This document shows positions 44,300 to 53,770 of a stretch of 64,000 nt of DNA, in pieces; position 1 is the stretch's first letter, and each line of letters starts with the position of its first letter. The position numbers were made by a program, and so were the translations under genes. The notes under the pieces were generated by a model. It worked only from the letters and a program-made list of their open reading frames with translations. It searched no databases and had not been told where the DNA came from. Source of the DNA: Zunongwangia sp. HGR-M22 (GTDB lineage: Bacteria; Bacteroidota; Bacteroidia; Flavobacteriales; Flavobacteriaceae); the NCBI RefSeq assembly GCF_027594425.1, contig NZ_CP115159.1, positions 1,291,001-1,355,000 on the forward strand, in the 5' to 3' direction.

Positions 44300-45649
44300 A
44301 TGAGAAAGTTTTATTTGTTAGGCCTTATTGGTCTGTTCTTTTTATCGTGTAGTGACGACGATAATTTCATAAATGTCGTTTCACATCAATTTACCGTAGA
44401 CCTTGGTACAGATGAAGATAATAAACCGGCAGAAGAAGCTACAATTTCTTTAGAAAACGTAGAAGATGGCAAAACTTATAATATAACAACTAATGCTTCA
44501 GGAAATGCTACAATAGAAGTAGTTCCGGGAACTTATAATGTCAATGTAAGTAAGCAGTATACGGCAGCAGAATATGAAGCATTTTCTGGCAAAGAAGTTA
44601 CTAACGAGGTAATATTTAATGGTAGTTTATCTAATGTAAGTATTTCAGAAACAAACACCACTACCGAAATTTCTTTAGTGACGGGACAAATTGGAGATTT
44701 AGTGTTTAAGCAAATCTACTTTTCGGGATCAGATGTAAAAAGAGGCGCTTTATACCGTGATCAGTTTGTAGAAATTCATAATAATTCTAATAAAACTATT
44801 TATTTAGATGGTTTGTATTTTGCTCAGGTAAAAGGACAAAATAGTATTAGTTCTACTATTCGAGATTATAACTTGCCTAATGGACAGTACGATTGGAGCC
44901 AATCTATTAACCAACAAGATCCTGACAATGCGAACACAGCTTATGTATATGCTGAAGAAGTATTACAAATTCCGGGTAGTGGAGAAGAATATCCATTAGC
45001 ATCAGGACAAAGTGTAATTATTGCAGCTACTGCAGTAAATCATAAAGCACCATTAAATACAGTCGACAGTGATGGAGAACCGGTAACTTATGAAGTAGAA
45101 GATCCATCATTAACGGTAGATTTAAGTCAGGCTCCTTTTGAAGCTTTTTATCAGGATTATTTTGCCTCTACCGGCGGAAATGGAATCGACTCTGATATTG
45201 ATAATCCAAACTCAACAAATTTAAATATCGTTTTTAAAACTTTTAAAGGGAATGATCTAATATTAGATGTTTTTGGTCGTGAAGCATTGGTGATTTTTCG
45301 AGCTAACGATGATGAATACCAAGCAATTAATACCGTGCCATTACCTTCTGTAAATGATGATGGATTTGATGAAGAAACTTCAACATATATGCAAATACCT
45401 GTAGAATATGTTTTAGACGGGGTAGAAATACAAAATACAGATCCTGCTAAACCAAAACCACCAAGATTGCCAAATAGTGTAGATGCAGGGCAAATAGCAA
45501 CGATTAGCGGAAAATACTCTTCAGAATCGGTAATCCGTAAGGTGAAATCTGAAAAGGATGGAAAAGTATTCTATCAAGACACGAATAACAGTAGTAACGA
45601 TTTTGAAGTATCAGAAAAACCAATTGTAGAAATTACAACCACTTTTTAA
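44300..45649 (+). CDS. DUF4876 lipoprotein
   Basis: 449-aa lipoprotein; lipobox LIGLFFLSC (Cys 17). An N-terminal beta-sandwich (~30-120; TISLENVEDGKTYNITTNAS) precedes a lamin-tail-like region (FVEIHNNSNKTIYLDGLYFA). This arrangement is the DUF4876 family, consistently found after a TonB receptor. Probably a surface-exposed or periplasmic partner of the receptor. It is separated by 16 bp from the receptor gene and abuts the next gene without a gap. Confidence 0.88.
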   Translation: MRKFYLLGLIGLFFLSCSDDDNFINVVSHQFTVDLGTDEDNKPAEEATISLENVEDGKTYNITTNASGNATIEVVPGTYNVNVSKQYTAAEYEAFSGKEVTNEVIFNGSLSNVSISETNTTTEISLVTGQIGDLVFKQIYFSGSDVKRGALYRDQFVEIHNNSNKTIYLDGLYFAQVKGQNSISSTIRDYNLPNGQYDWSQSINQQDPDNANTAYVYAEEVLQIPGSGEEYPLASGQSVIIAATAVNHKAPLNTVDSDGEPVTYEVEDPSLTVDLSQAPFEAFYQDYFASTGGNGIDSDIDNPNSTNLNIVFKTFKGNDLILDVFGREALVIFRANDDEYQAINTVPLPSVNDDGFDEETSTYMQIPVEYVLDGVEIQNTDPAKPKPPRLPNSVDAGQIATISGKYSSESVIRKVKSEKDGKVFYQDTNNSSNDFEVSEKPIVEITTTF

Positions 45650-47242
45650 ATGAAACGGTATCGTTTTTTACGAATATGTATAGTAATGTGTTGTGTAAAT
45701 CTAGGAACGCTTAGCGCTCAAGAATTTACACCGGCGGGAAATACTTTTTTTTCTGATATTTTAACTGCTGAAAAAGTTAATCCATTTAATTATTTGTATT
45801 TGCCGGTAAAAAACTATACCGAAACAGGATTATTCTATACTGCAGAAGGAGGGGATTTTAAAGATGCTAGAATCCCTTCCCAAATGCAGGATTTTGGTTT
45901 ACAAACTCAAGGGATTTTTAAGAATGAAAGCGGAATTTTATTTTATGGTGATTTATCGATAACCAAATCGTACTATAAAAACTTGAAATGGAACTTAAGT
46001 TACCAGCTTCCGGAAAACGGACTTATGGAAGATCCGCATTATTTTGGGGTGGCCAGACCCGGTAATTGGAGTAATCAAGATTACGATATTAATGGAGGAA
46101 TTGTATTTCCTATAAATAATAAATGGCATGCGTTAGCTGAAGTAAATTACCATCTCTTTAATAAATACAGGAACGATAGAGATCCTCGTGATCAGATAAC
46201 TTTTAATGAATTAGTTTTTAATGCAGGGCTTAATTATCAAATTACTCCATCTCAATATTTAAGTCTAAAGGCAATTTATGGGGCTACCGATGTAAGCAAT
46301 AAAACAAATTATACCAATAGCGGTAACGATTCACCAAAAAATTATAGACAGTATATTAAGTGGATAACAGGCTATGGTTCATTTTCAAATCCATTTTGGA
46401 CATCTACCATGCGTAATTATCATCAGGCAGGTATTACTCTTGGATATACACTGGAGAATGAAATTTACACTATAAATATAGATGTTGGGTATCTTCAGAA
46501 AAAACAAGACACTTATAAGAAAAATAACGTAGTTAATAAACACAAAGAAGAAGAGTTTTTTGCAGAATACGAGCCTAAAACCTATTCTTTGGATGCCTTA
46601 CTGCTAAAAAAGCAAACTGAAAATAGTCATTTAAAACTTCAGTTTTCAGGATTGCATACCAAAGCGGGAAATACGCTTACTAATAAAGGCGGGCAATCTT
46701 ATTCAGCTTCGGTTACAAAAGCCAACTTAATTTTTGGATATTTAAAAACAAAACAAGAAAAGTCTAGAACAGATCTAGGTTTAGGCCTTGGATTTACAAA
46801 TTCTAAACAGAAGGATGTTTTAGAGCAATCTCGTTTAGAGTTTTCCTTTTTACAGCCTAAAATTTATGCGATGAAGCGATATAAAATAAGTCCTAATTTA
46901 GATTTTTTACCCAAAATAAGTGGACAAGTAAACATTTCTTTAAACCATCAATTTAATTACCCAAATGCCTCTTATTTCGATTCTATTGAAGATAAAGATT
47001 TTTTCGGTTTAACACAAAAGCTTTTTTATGAGGAAGTGACCCTTCCCAATAGTGAATTATTTTCAGCTTCAAATTGGCAGACATCTATAGATTTAGGATT
47101 CAATTTTAATTCTTTCAAAAACCTCGATACTTATTTTACCATTGGTGGAGGCTATCAAGAAAGCTTCAATAATTTACAGTATTTCGATAATATCACTCCA
47201 AATAGGTGGACGGTTTCAGCAAGTTTAAAAGTATATTATTAA
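45650..47242 (+). CDS. DUF6850-family outer-membrane beta-barrel protein
   Basis: 530-aa predicted barrel. Signal peptide ends LGTLSAQ. The mature part is made of amphipathic strands rich in Tyr/Asn and ends in SLKVYY, a C-terminal aromatic signal for outer-membrane insertion. It fits the DUF6850 barrels that accompany DUF4876 lipoproteins. It starts directly after the lipoprotein stop and is followed 3 bp later by the peroxidase gene. Role in transport or assembly unknown. Confidence 0.82.
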   Translation: MKRYRFLRICIVMCCVNLGTLSAQEFTPAGNTFFSDILTAEKVNPFNYLYLPVKNYTETGLFYTAEGGDFKDARIPSQMQDFGLQTQGIFKNESGILFYGDLSITKSYYKNLKWNLSYQLPENGLMEDPHYFGVARPGNWSNQDYDINGGIVFPINNKWHALAEVNYHLFNKYRNDRDPRDQITFNELVFNAGLNYQITPSQYLSLKAIYGATDVSNKTNYTNSGNDSPKNYRQYIKWITGYGSFSNPFWTSTMRNYHQAGITLGYTLENEIYTINIDVGYLQKKQDTYKKNNVVNKHKEEEFFAEYEPKTYSLDALLLKKQTENSHLKLQFSGLHTKAGNTLTNKGGQSYSASVTKANLIFGYLKTKQEKSRTDLGLGLGFTNSKQKDVLEQSRLEFSFLQPKIYAMKRYKISPNLDFLPKISGQVNISLNHQFNYPNASYFDSIEDKDFFGLTQKLFYEEVTLPNSELFSASNWQTSIDLGFNFNSFKNLDTYFTIGGGYQESFNNLQYFDNITPNRWTVSASLKVYY

Positions 47243-47245
47243 AAC

Positions 47246-48382
47246 ATGCGACACACGTTATTTAAAATTTTAATTTTTACGATAATTATAAGTTTTTTTG
47301 GTTTTAAAGCTTACCAAGAATATAATATAGATCGGTTACGTGAAATTTATAGCAGTGGTGATTCTTCAACCTGGCCAAAACCTAGCTTAGATTCTACAAT
47401 TAATAAGGCTGATTTTAAAGATATAGGAAGTTTACCTGACGTTCAATTTCCGGTAGATAATCCGTATTCAGAAGCTAAAAAAGACTTAGGAAAAAGCTTG
47501 TTTTTTGATCCGCGTTTATCGTCTAGCGGACAAATTGCTTGTGCCAGTTGTCATGATTCTGAATTAGGTTGGGGCGATGGCCGCCGGCATAGTTTTGGGC
47601 ATTTGAGACGAGAAGGTAGACGGAATTCAATGACGATTTTAAATTCGGCTTATGCTGAAACTCTGTTTTGGGATGGTCGCGCTAGTTCGTTAGAAGATCA
47701 GGCGCAATTTCCTATTCAGGATACGCTAGAAATGAATTTCCATATTAATTTAGCATCTGATAAAATTGCTGAAATAAGAGGTTATGAACCTTTATTTGAA
47801 GCCGCTTTTGGAGATAAAACAGTTAATAAAGAACGCATTCAAAAAGCCATAGCTACTTACGAGCGTACTGTTGTTAGTGGCCGAACAAGGTTTGATCGTT
47901 TTATAAAAGGCGAAAGCGAGCGCTTTACCGATCAGCAAGTACTAGGAATGCATTTATTTAGAACCAAAGCTCGATGTATCAACTGCCATAATACCGGATA
48001 TTTTTCAGATAATAAATTTCATAATACCGGTTTAACGTATTACGGGCGACCTTTTGAAGATTTAGGGCGTTATGAAGTTACCGGTAATAAAGAAGATGTT
48101 GGGAAATTTAAAACTTCAACTTTACGAGAAATTAGTAGAACCGGGCCTTATATGCATAATGGGTTATTTCAAAATTTATACGGAATTGTAAATTTATATA
48201 GCGCCGGAATGCCACAACCAAAACGAAAAGATCATCAAGTAAACGATACGTTATTCCCAACAACTTCCCCTTTACTGAAAAAATTACACTTAACTAAAGA
48301 AGAGAAATATGCGTTAGTGGCATTTTTAAAAACTTTAGAATCGGTAAATCATCGGGAAACGCCACCAGAGCTTCCTGAATAA
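47246..48382 (+). CDS. Di-haem cytochrome c peroxidase (MauG/CcpA-type)
   Basis: 378-aa periplasmic enzyme. An N-terminal membrane/signal helix (LFKILIFTIIISFFGFKAY) is followed by two haem c sites, CASCH (~residue 98) and CINCH (~residue 246), with YMHNG (Met ligand region) near residue 304. This is the bacterial di-haem peroxidase/MauG family. Last gene of the receptor operon, so it may oxidise or release the imported compound, or remove peroxide at the envelope. It ends 20 bp before a strong terminator. Confidence 0.9.
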   Translation: MRHTLFKILIFTIIISFFGFKAYQEYNIDRLREIYSSGDSSTWPKPSLDSTINKADFKDIGSLPDVQFPVDNPYSEAKKDLGKSLFFDPRLSSSGQIACASCHDSELGWGDGRRHSFGHLRREGRRNSMTILNSAYAETLFWDGRASSLEDQAQFPIQDTLEMNFHINLASDKIAEIRGYEPLFEAAFGDKTVNKERIQKAIATYERTVVSGRTRFDRFIKGESERFTDQQVLGMHLFRTKARCINCHNTGYFSDNKFHNTGLTYYGRPFEDLGRYEVTGNKEDVGKFKTSTLREISRTGPYMHNGLFQNLYGIVNLYSAGMPQPKRKDHQVNDTLFPTTSPLLKKLHLTKEEKYALVAFLKTLESVNHRETPPELPE

Positions 48383-48403
48383 TTTTATACCCCGAGTTCT
48401 TTA

Positions 48404-48447
48404 AAAACAGCAAAAACCCCAATAGATTTTGGGGGTTTTGCTGTTTT
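48404..48447. terminator. Strong bidirectional terminator
   Basis: AAAACAGCAAAAACCCC (48404-48420) pairs with GGGGTTTTGCTGTTTT (48432-48447) around an 11-base loop, with A and T tails on both sides. It separates the convergent peroxidase and AspA-like genes. Confidence 0.9.
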
Positions 48448-48465
48448 ATAAAATTAATTGGTTTA

Positions 48466-49524
48466 CTAATCGATGTGACCAATACTAAACAAACCATCTC
48501 CTTTTTTAATTGGAGGATTAAATGTTTTATAGAGTATCATTCCATCTACCGGGCAGTGTACATCTTTAAGATGATTTCCAAAAAGATCGGTGATATAGCC
48601 CAATTTCATTCCTTTTTTTACGTAGTCACCGCTGGTAAAATCACTGTAGAAAAAGCCGGTTTCTTCGCTATTAATTGTTGTGCGTTGTCCTATAAATACT
48701 GCTGTCTTATTTTCAGGAACTTTAACATCTGCCATATTAAGATGTCCTATTACATTCCATAGAGCTTGCTGAATTCTTTGTACAAATTTTTCTTCAACAA
48801 TTCCCATTCGGCCACACTCTATATCTACTGCAGGTATGTCTTGTATAAATGCTTCGCGAGAGGTGTAAATTGCTTTATCTTTTAGGGTTTCCTGATTCCC
48901 AAATTGAACAATAAAAGGAAATCCCATAGCAACTGCAATGTCTTTTGCTTTATTCGAAATTTCAGGTTTATCAAAGTAATTATAGTAACCAGCATACGCA
49001 CGCAAATCGTTATTATAATCGCCTGCGTGTACGTCGATATAAAAATCACAAACAGGAATTATCGTATTAGAAATCGTCCAGGCAAGGCGCTCGGTCATGC
49101 TACCATTTTGTTCTCCGGGAAATACACGATTTAAATTTTTCTGATCGATAGGATTTACGCGAAATGAACGATTTAAAAAACCTTCAACATTTGCTATATG
49201 TACCAAAATAATCGTACCTGATAAGTTTTTAGGATCAATGTCTTTGGCTAACTGTTGTGCAGCTAGAATTGGAACAAATTCGGTACCATGTACACCGGCA
49301 ACAATACCAAGTACAGGACCTTCTTTTTGTCCATGAAATACAGTAACCGGAATCACAGAACTATCAGTATGGGTCTTAACCGGTAATAAAAATTCGGTTT
49401 TAGTACCTGGTTCTACCGAACGTTCTGCAAATTCAAAATTCTTTTGTTGCGAGAAACCAGCATTACAAATGCATATAAAGAGTACAATCAGAACTCTACT
49501 CAAATTAGATTTAATGATATTCAT
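48466..49524 (-). CDS. Secreted succinylglutamate desuccinylase/aspartoacylase-family protein
   Basis: 352-aa exported zinc hydrolase, M14-like AstE/AspA family. A signal peptide (LSRVLIVLFICICNAGFSQ) precedes VAGVHGTEFVP (zinc ligands H and E, ~80) and DFYIDVHAGDY (H ligand, ~165). The catalytic Glu is probably in DIECGRMG (~239). A C-terminal beta/biotinyl-like domain (YVKKGMKLGYITDLFG, then HCPVDGMILY) follows. Substrate unknown; an amide or acyl-amino acid. It stands alone. Confidence 0.9.
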   Translation of the reverse strand: MNIIKSNLSRVLIVLFICICNAGFSQQKNFEFAERSVEPGTKTEFLLPVKTHTDSSVIPVTVFHGQKEGPVLGIVAGVHGTEFVPILAAQQLAKDIDPKNLSGTIILVHIANVEGFLNRSFRVNPIDQKNLNRVFPGEQNGSMTERLAWTISNTIIPVCDFYIDVHAGDYNNDLRAYAGYYNYFDKPEISNKAKDIAVAMGFPFIVQFGNQETLKDKAIYTSREAFIQDIPAVDIECGRMGIVEEKFVQRIQQALWNVIGHLNMADVKVPENKTAVFIGQRTTINSEETGFFYSDFTSGDYVKKGMKLGYITDLFGNHLKDVHCPVDGMILYKTFNPPIKKGDGLFSIGHID

Positions 49525-49797
49525 TAGATTAAATTTTGTGAATCATTATTATGCTTCAATAGTAAGCAATATTAAAATACTGTGTCGTTTTATATTTCAA
49601 AAATTGACAAAAACCAGAGAATTATTTCAAAAAAATCAAATAAGTTCTTACGACTGGAAATAAAGATAAAGTGCTGAAAGTTTTCAGACTAAATGATAAA
49701 ATCTATGCTGGTTTTATTCAATAGTAATTCCCGAAGAAATGATCAATAAGATTATTGTCAGCTCAATTTTTAAGGAAAATAAGATATTTTTTGGGGA

Positions 49798-50550
49798 TTA
49801 TTTAAAGTCTGGAATCTCTGGAATTTTATCGCGAATTAGCTTATTATTCATTATAGCTTCTAGCGGAAAAAATTTTATTTTCTCTCCATTTGCTATACCA
49901 ATATTGCCAAAACCAACTGAGACAATTTCATCGTATTTTGGTAGCGTAAAATCTAGATCACTTAAAATCCAGGTTTTGGAATTAGTATTGTAGTGATAAA
50001 TCTTTAAATCCTGATTATTGACAATTCCAATAGAGGCTATGCCTAAAGGATCTAGCATTAGCGGGACAATTTTACCATTTTCTGGAAGATCAAAATCACT
50101 AACTTTATCATCAATTTCTGTCCATGCACCTTCTTTCGTATCGTAAAACCTAATCTTTTTATTTTCAATAATACCAATTGTTCCTAAACCAACAGACATC
50201 GCTTTTTGATGTTTCTTTAAATGAAAAGCCGGCGTTGAGTTCTTTCCCCAATTTCCCTCATTATTCACTGAATAAAACGAAATATCCTGATCTTTAATGA
50301 CTCCAATTTTTCCTACACCTACAAAAAGAAGATCATCATTTTCTGGAATCTTAAAATCTGGCGTATCACATTGTTGCCATTGATCTGCTTCAACCTCATA
50401 AAATCTAATAATATCTTGCTTTATCATACCTAACATTCCCCATTTTAAAACACAAAAATTAGTGTTAGAGCCCACATTTAAAGTCTTACAACTCAAAATA
50501 AGAGTTAAAAGCAGAATACTAAACGAAATTATTTTTAGCGACTTATTCAT
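49798..50550 (-). CDS. Lipoprotein with five short beta repeats
   Basis: 250-aa lipoprotein (lipobox LLTLILSC, Cys 21). The mature part contains five imperfect repeats of about 40-45 residues. Each has the core GxIGxIxxxxIxFYxxxxxxW: for example VGVGKIGVIKDQDISFYSVN and VGLGTIGIIENKKIRFYDTK. This looks like blades of a small beta-propeller. Function unknown. It is flanked by long AT-rich spacers and has no operon partner. Confidence 0.8.
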   Translation of the reverse strand: MNKSLKIISFSILLLTLILSCKTLNVGSNTNFCVLKWGMLGMIKQDIIRFYEVEADQWQQCDTPDFKIPENDDLLFVGVGKIGVIKDQDISFYSVNNEGNWGKNSTPAFHLKKHQKAMSVGLGTIGIIENKKIRFYDTKEGAWTEIDDKVSDFDLPENGKIVPLMLDPLGIASIGIVNNQDLKIYHYNTNSKTWILSDLDFTLPKYDEIVSVGFGNIGIANGEKIKFFPLEAIMNNKLIRDKIPEIPDFK

Positions 50551-50714
50551 ACAGAAATGAAAGTTTATAGATTTAAAGGGCTTGTTGATTACAAACGCGA
50601 GATTACAATTTTTTTATCGAATCAATTAAAAAAGACAGGAAATATTTAAGGTTCTAAAATTAAGTTTATTTTTACTTCAATTAGAATTTGTAATTATTAG
50701 AACATCATTTTTAT

Positions 50715-51818
50715 ATGAAGAAAATTTTACTTACCCTAGCTGCCATATCTAGCTTATTAAGTTGTAAGCAAACAAAAGAAGAGCATCAGGCTAAATTACA
50801 TTCACCACAAGACTCTAAATATTTTGCGATCTCTGGAAGAACAGATCAAAGAGATTCTTCTTTGGTAATGATTAGTCCTGCCTCTAAAGTTACTTTTAAA
50901 AATACAATAGAAGATACCATCGTAGTGTATTCTAAAACCGACGATCCTAAGCAACATGCATTTTGGGCGGTTGCAGTAAATGGTGAATATAAAGGTAAAA
51001 CCATTGTAGAGGGAGATACGATAAATTCAATGAAAATCCCGGTTAGTAAAAACGATACGATAGTAGAGTTGTATAAAGCTACAGAAGCCAGTACGGGTAA
51101 TTTAGTGTTAAGCGGTATTAAAGCTAAAAGTCTTGCAAAAGCGCCTGCTAAACCGGAAGCCAAAATTGAATTTATAGGAAATTCGATTACCTCTGGTTTT
51201 GGGAATGATAATAAAGAGTATCCATGTGACCAGGGCGGTTGGTTTGATTCTCACAACGCGTACTATTCTTATGCTACCCTTGCTGCCAATAGATTAGAAG
51301 CCGATTTTGTATTATCTTCAATTTCAGGTTGGGGAATGTATAGAAACTGGGATGTTCCTGGGCCAACAGTGCCAGATGTTTATGACAACCTTTATCTTAA
51401 TGAGGATAGTTCAAAAAGTTATACTTCCAAAGATTTTAATCCAGATTTAATAAGTATCAATTTAGGAACTAACGATTTATCAGATGGAGATGGTAAACAT
51501 GAACGTTTACCGTTTAGCGAAGATGATTACGTTGGTGCTTATATCAAATTTGTAAAGCATTTGATAGATACAAGAGATAATCCAGAAATTGCCATACTGG
51601 ATAGCCCTATGGTGTCTGGAGAACGAGAAGAAATTTTACACAGATGCTTAGATAGCGTAGCTAGTTATTTTGAAGGAGAAGGGAAGAAAATACATGTTTT
51701 TGATTTTGAACCGATTTCTGAAACTGGTTGTGGTGCGCATCCATCTATTGAAGAAGATAAAATGATGGCAGATCAAATTGTGCCATTTTATCGAGATATT
51801 TTGGAATCAAAAAAATAA
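50715..51818 (+). CDS. SGNH-type esterase lipoprotein (CE2-like)
   Basis: 367-aa lipoprotein (lipobox AAISSLLSC, Cys 17). A beta-sandwich N-terminal domain (~30-140) is joined to an SGNH hydrolase: block I FIGNSITSGFG (nucleophile Ser), GTNDLSDG (block III) and GCGAHPS with His (block V). The two-domain order and the GWGMYRNW segment are those of CE2 acetyl-xylan or carbohydrate esterases. It probably removes acetyl groups from polysaccharides at the envelope. A terminator follows. Confidence 0.88.
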   Translation: MKKILLTLAAISSLLSCKQTKEEHQAKLHSPQDSKYFAISGRTDQRDSSLVMISPASKVTFKNTIEDTIVVYSKTDDPKQHAFWAVAVNGEYKGKTIVEGDTINSMKIPVSKNDTIVELYKATEASTGNLVLSGIKAKSLAKAPAKPEAKIEFIGNSITSGFGNDNKEYPCDQGGWFDSHNAYYSYATLAANRLEADFVLSSISGWGMYRNWDVPGPTVPDVYDNLYLNEDSSKSYTSKDFNPDLISINLGTNDLSDGDGKHERLPFSEDDYVGAYIKFVKHLIDTRDNPEIAILDSPMVSGEREEILHRCLDSVASYFEGEGKKIHVFDFEPISETGCGAHPSIEEDKMMADQIVPFYRDILESKK

Positions 51819-51842
51819 TTCTTCCGAAGAAATTAAACTAGA

Positions 51843-51876
51843 AAAGCCAGAATTGTAAATATTTCTGGCTTTTTTT
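51843..51876 (+). terminator. Terminator of the esterase gene
   Basis: AAAGCCAGAA pairs with TTTCTGGCTTT around a 9-base loop, followed by a run of T. Confidence 0.85.
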
Positions 51877-51937
51877 ATACAATTTTGCTGAAGATTTATT
51901 TACCGAAAATTGTCTCGGATTTATCAAATTTGAAGTA

Positions 51938-52390
51938 TTACACCTCCATATTCATTTGTCGGTTTTCCTTTTTGGCTTTTTTGTCTTTTTGGGAACCAAT
52001 TGCAAAGCCTATGGCTAAACCAATAGGAATACCAAGTCCCAAATATGCCATATTATCTAGCACTAAGCCGAAAACAGTCCCTAAAGGAATACCAATTGCA
52101 GAAATACCAATAGCAATCCAGGTATTTTGATAGTAGTTTTTAGGAACTAATTTTAAATCCTTTTCAATAATTTGTAGCATTTTTAACTGACTTTTCCTTA
52201 TCTGGTTTTTCAGTTTTTTGATGGGAGCTTCGTTGGCTTTATCAATTTCAACATTAAGTTTTTCTATTACAGGATCGGTAAGTTCTTGTTGTTTGATCAC
52301 TTCCGTGAAACCCATAAATTGCGAAAAAGTCTTATAAGCCTTTTTGTTTTGTGCAATATCAGCTCTTGGCTTTATACTTTTTAATTCCAT
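51938..52390 (-). CDS. Small membrane protein with a coiled-coil
   Basis: 150-aa protein, starting at the ATG 52388-52390 (the frame extends five codons further upstream). A cytoplasmic helical part with a Lys/Glu-rich coiled-coil (~50-90) is followed by two membrane helices (TWIAIGISAIGIPLGTVFGL and YLGLGIPIGLAIGFAIGS) and a basic tail. No family recognised; glycine-zipper-like repeats in the second helix are notable. Single gene. Confidence 0.78.
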   Translation of the reverse strand: MELKSIKPRADIAQNKKAYKTFSQFMGFTEVIKQQELTDPVIEKLNVEIDKANEAPIKKLKNQIRKSQLKMLQIIEKDLKLVPKNYYQNTWIAIGISAIGIPLGTVFGLVLDNMAYLGLGIPIGLAIGFAIGSQKDKKAKKENRQMNMEV

Positions 52391-52510
52391 AAGAATTAAG
52401 TTCAATTTAAAACAAAAATAGAAAAATTAATTTCCGAATGTGAATTTTCTATTTATTGAAATCTTTGGTACGACCAGGCATAGCTTAATTTTCAAAACCA
52501 TCGTTAATGA

Positions 52511-52921
52511 TCAAAGATTTCTTTTCTTTTTAATGCCGCGATGCTCGATAATCCTGGCCAGGCCAATAGCGACTAAAACCGAAATACATGCCGTGGTGCC
52601 CAGTGCGCCACCAAATCCATTAAAAAACTTACCGGTATTAAGATAAATAATGCTAAAAATTAATCCTGAAATAGCTACGTAAAACCATTTTGAGATAATA
52701 TTAATGGAAACCATGCCCACAAACGAAGCACCAATAAAAACAAGCGGAACATTTTTTGTAAGATAGTCAGAAACGACATTAGGAAAAATATAGAAAAATA
52801 ATCCAACTACTAAAGAGGGGAGTGCTGAAGCTCTAACGGCTCCTTGTGCTTTATGATTATTGATAAACCAGGTAAGTAAACTTCCAAAAATTCCGGTTAA
52901 GGTTAGCAATATCGTTTCCAT
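52511..52921 (-). CDS. Integral membrane protein, paralogue 2
   Basis: 136-aa membrane protein of about four helices. It is homologous to the product of the gene just upstream: PLVFIGASFVGM and FFNGFGGALGTTACISVLVA match PVPLYCGAFVGM and VFNGFGGKLGTIAFGGVAL. Its ATG shares one base with the stop codon of that gene (TAATG). The two probably form a heteromeric complex. Function unknown. Confidence 0.82.
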   Translation of the reverse strand: METILLTLTGIFGSLLTWFINNHKAQGAVRASALPSLVVGLFFYIFPNVVSDYLTKNVPLVFIGASFVGMVSINIISKWFYVAISGLIFSIIYLNTGKFFNGFGGALGTTACISVLVAIGLARIIEHRGIKKKRNL

Positions 52922-53472
52922 TAGAAAAGAAGATAAATGATTAACGAGGATAAAGCTACACCACCAAAAGCTATTGTGCCTAGTTTCCCTCCAAATCCAT
53001 TAAAAACATTTTTTGCTGAAATAAATAGTACACCGGTTAGAAAACAGGTGAAAATAATAAAGGTATATCCAGATGAGACGCTAGGTGCCGTCATCCCAAC
53101 AAAAGCACCGCAGTAAAGCGGAACCGGAGTTCTTTTAAGCCATTTCGAATTTTTAGAAAACGAAGGTAAGTAAGACGCAAGCGTTCCTGTAAAACCAGCA
53201 GCGATTACCGCTCCAAATTCTAAATTGGTGCTAATAAAATAGGTTAATAAACCTCCAAAGCTAATATATACGATATCTTGAAGATCATCCAGAAAATGCT
53301 CTTCCTCTTGTATGCTTTTATGGTAGTAGGCATAAGTTATAAGTATGCTAGCACAAAGCACTCCTAATATTAGCCAAAGATTATTGACCTTTTCAAACAA
53401 AACGGAAGTAAGGAATGCAAGGTGACACCCGATGAATAAAAAGAAAGAAATGGTTCTAAAAATCTTTTTCAA
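52921..53472 (-). CDS. Integral membrane protein, paralogue 1
   Basis: 183-aa protein with five to six membrane helices. The first 70 residues (IFRTISFFLFIGCHLAFLTS and a following helix) are an extra part not found in the downstream paralogue. The shared core has the motifs GxFVGM and FNGFGGxLGT. Translationally coupled with 52511-52921. No known family is recognised. Confidence 0.82.
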   Translation of the reverse strand: MKKIFRTISFFLFIGCHLAFLTSVLFEKVNNLWLILGVLCASILITYAYYHKSIQEEEHFLDDLQDIVYISFGGLLTYFISTNLEFGAVIAAGFTGTLASYLPSFSKNSKWLKRTPVPLYCGAFVGMTAPSVSSGYTFIIFTCFLTGVLFISAKNVFNGFGGKLGTIAFGGVALSSLIIYLLF

Positions 53473-53770
53473 AGCTAAATTTTCAACAAAGATATTGAGA
53501 TTAGAATGAAATCAAAATTGAAAAATTGAAGTATAATTATTAATTAGAAATTACTGCTTTAAATAAACATGACTACTTCGCTAAGAAAGTGTATTCAGTT
53601 TTTTTTAAAAAAAAATCACAATTCAAATATTTGGTAATCATTTAATTATTTGCTCTAGACAAAAAATAATATACCAAAATTCCTATTTAACGCAACCAAA
53701 TTAGAGTTTATTCATCTTGAAAATGTAGGCTTACTAAAAATCTAACCCCTATTATCTAATTTGAAAACCT
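53473..53770. other. Gene-free stretch before the glycan operon
   Basis: 298 AT-rich bases with no recognisable gene or strong hairpin. The promoter of the glycosyltransferase operon must lie here; no clear TAnnTTTG box could be assigned. Confidence 0.4.
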
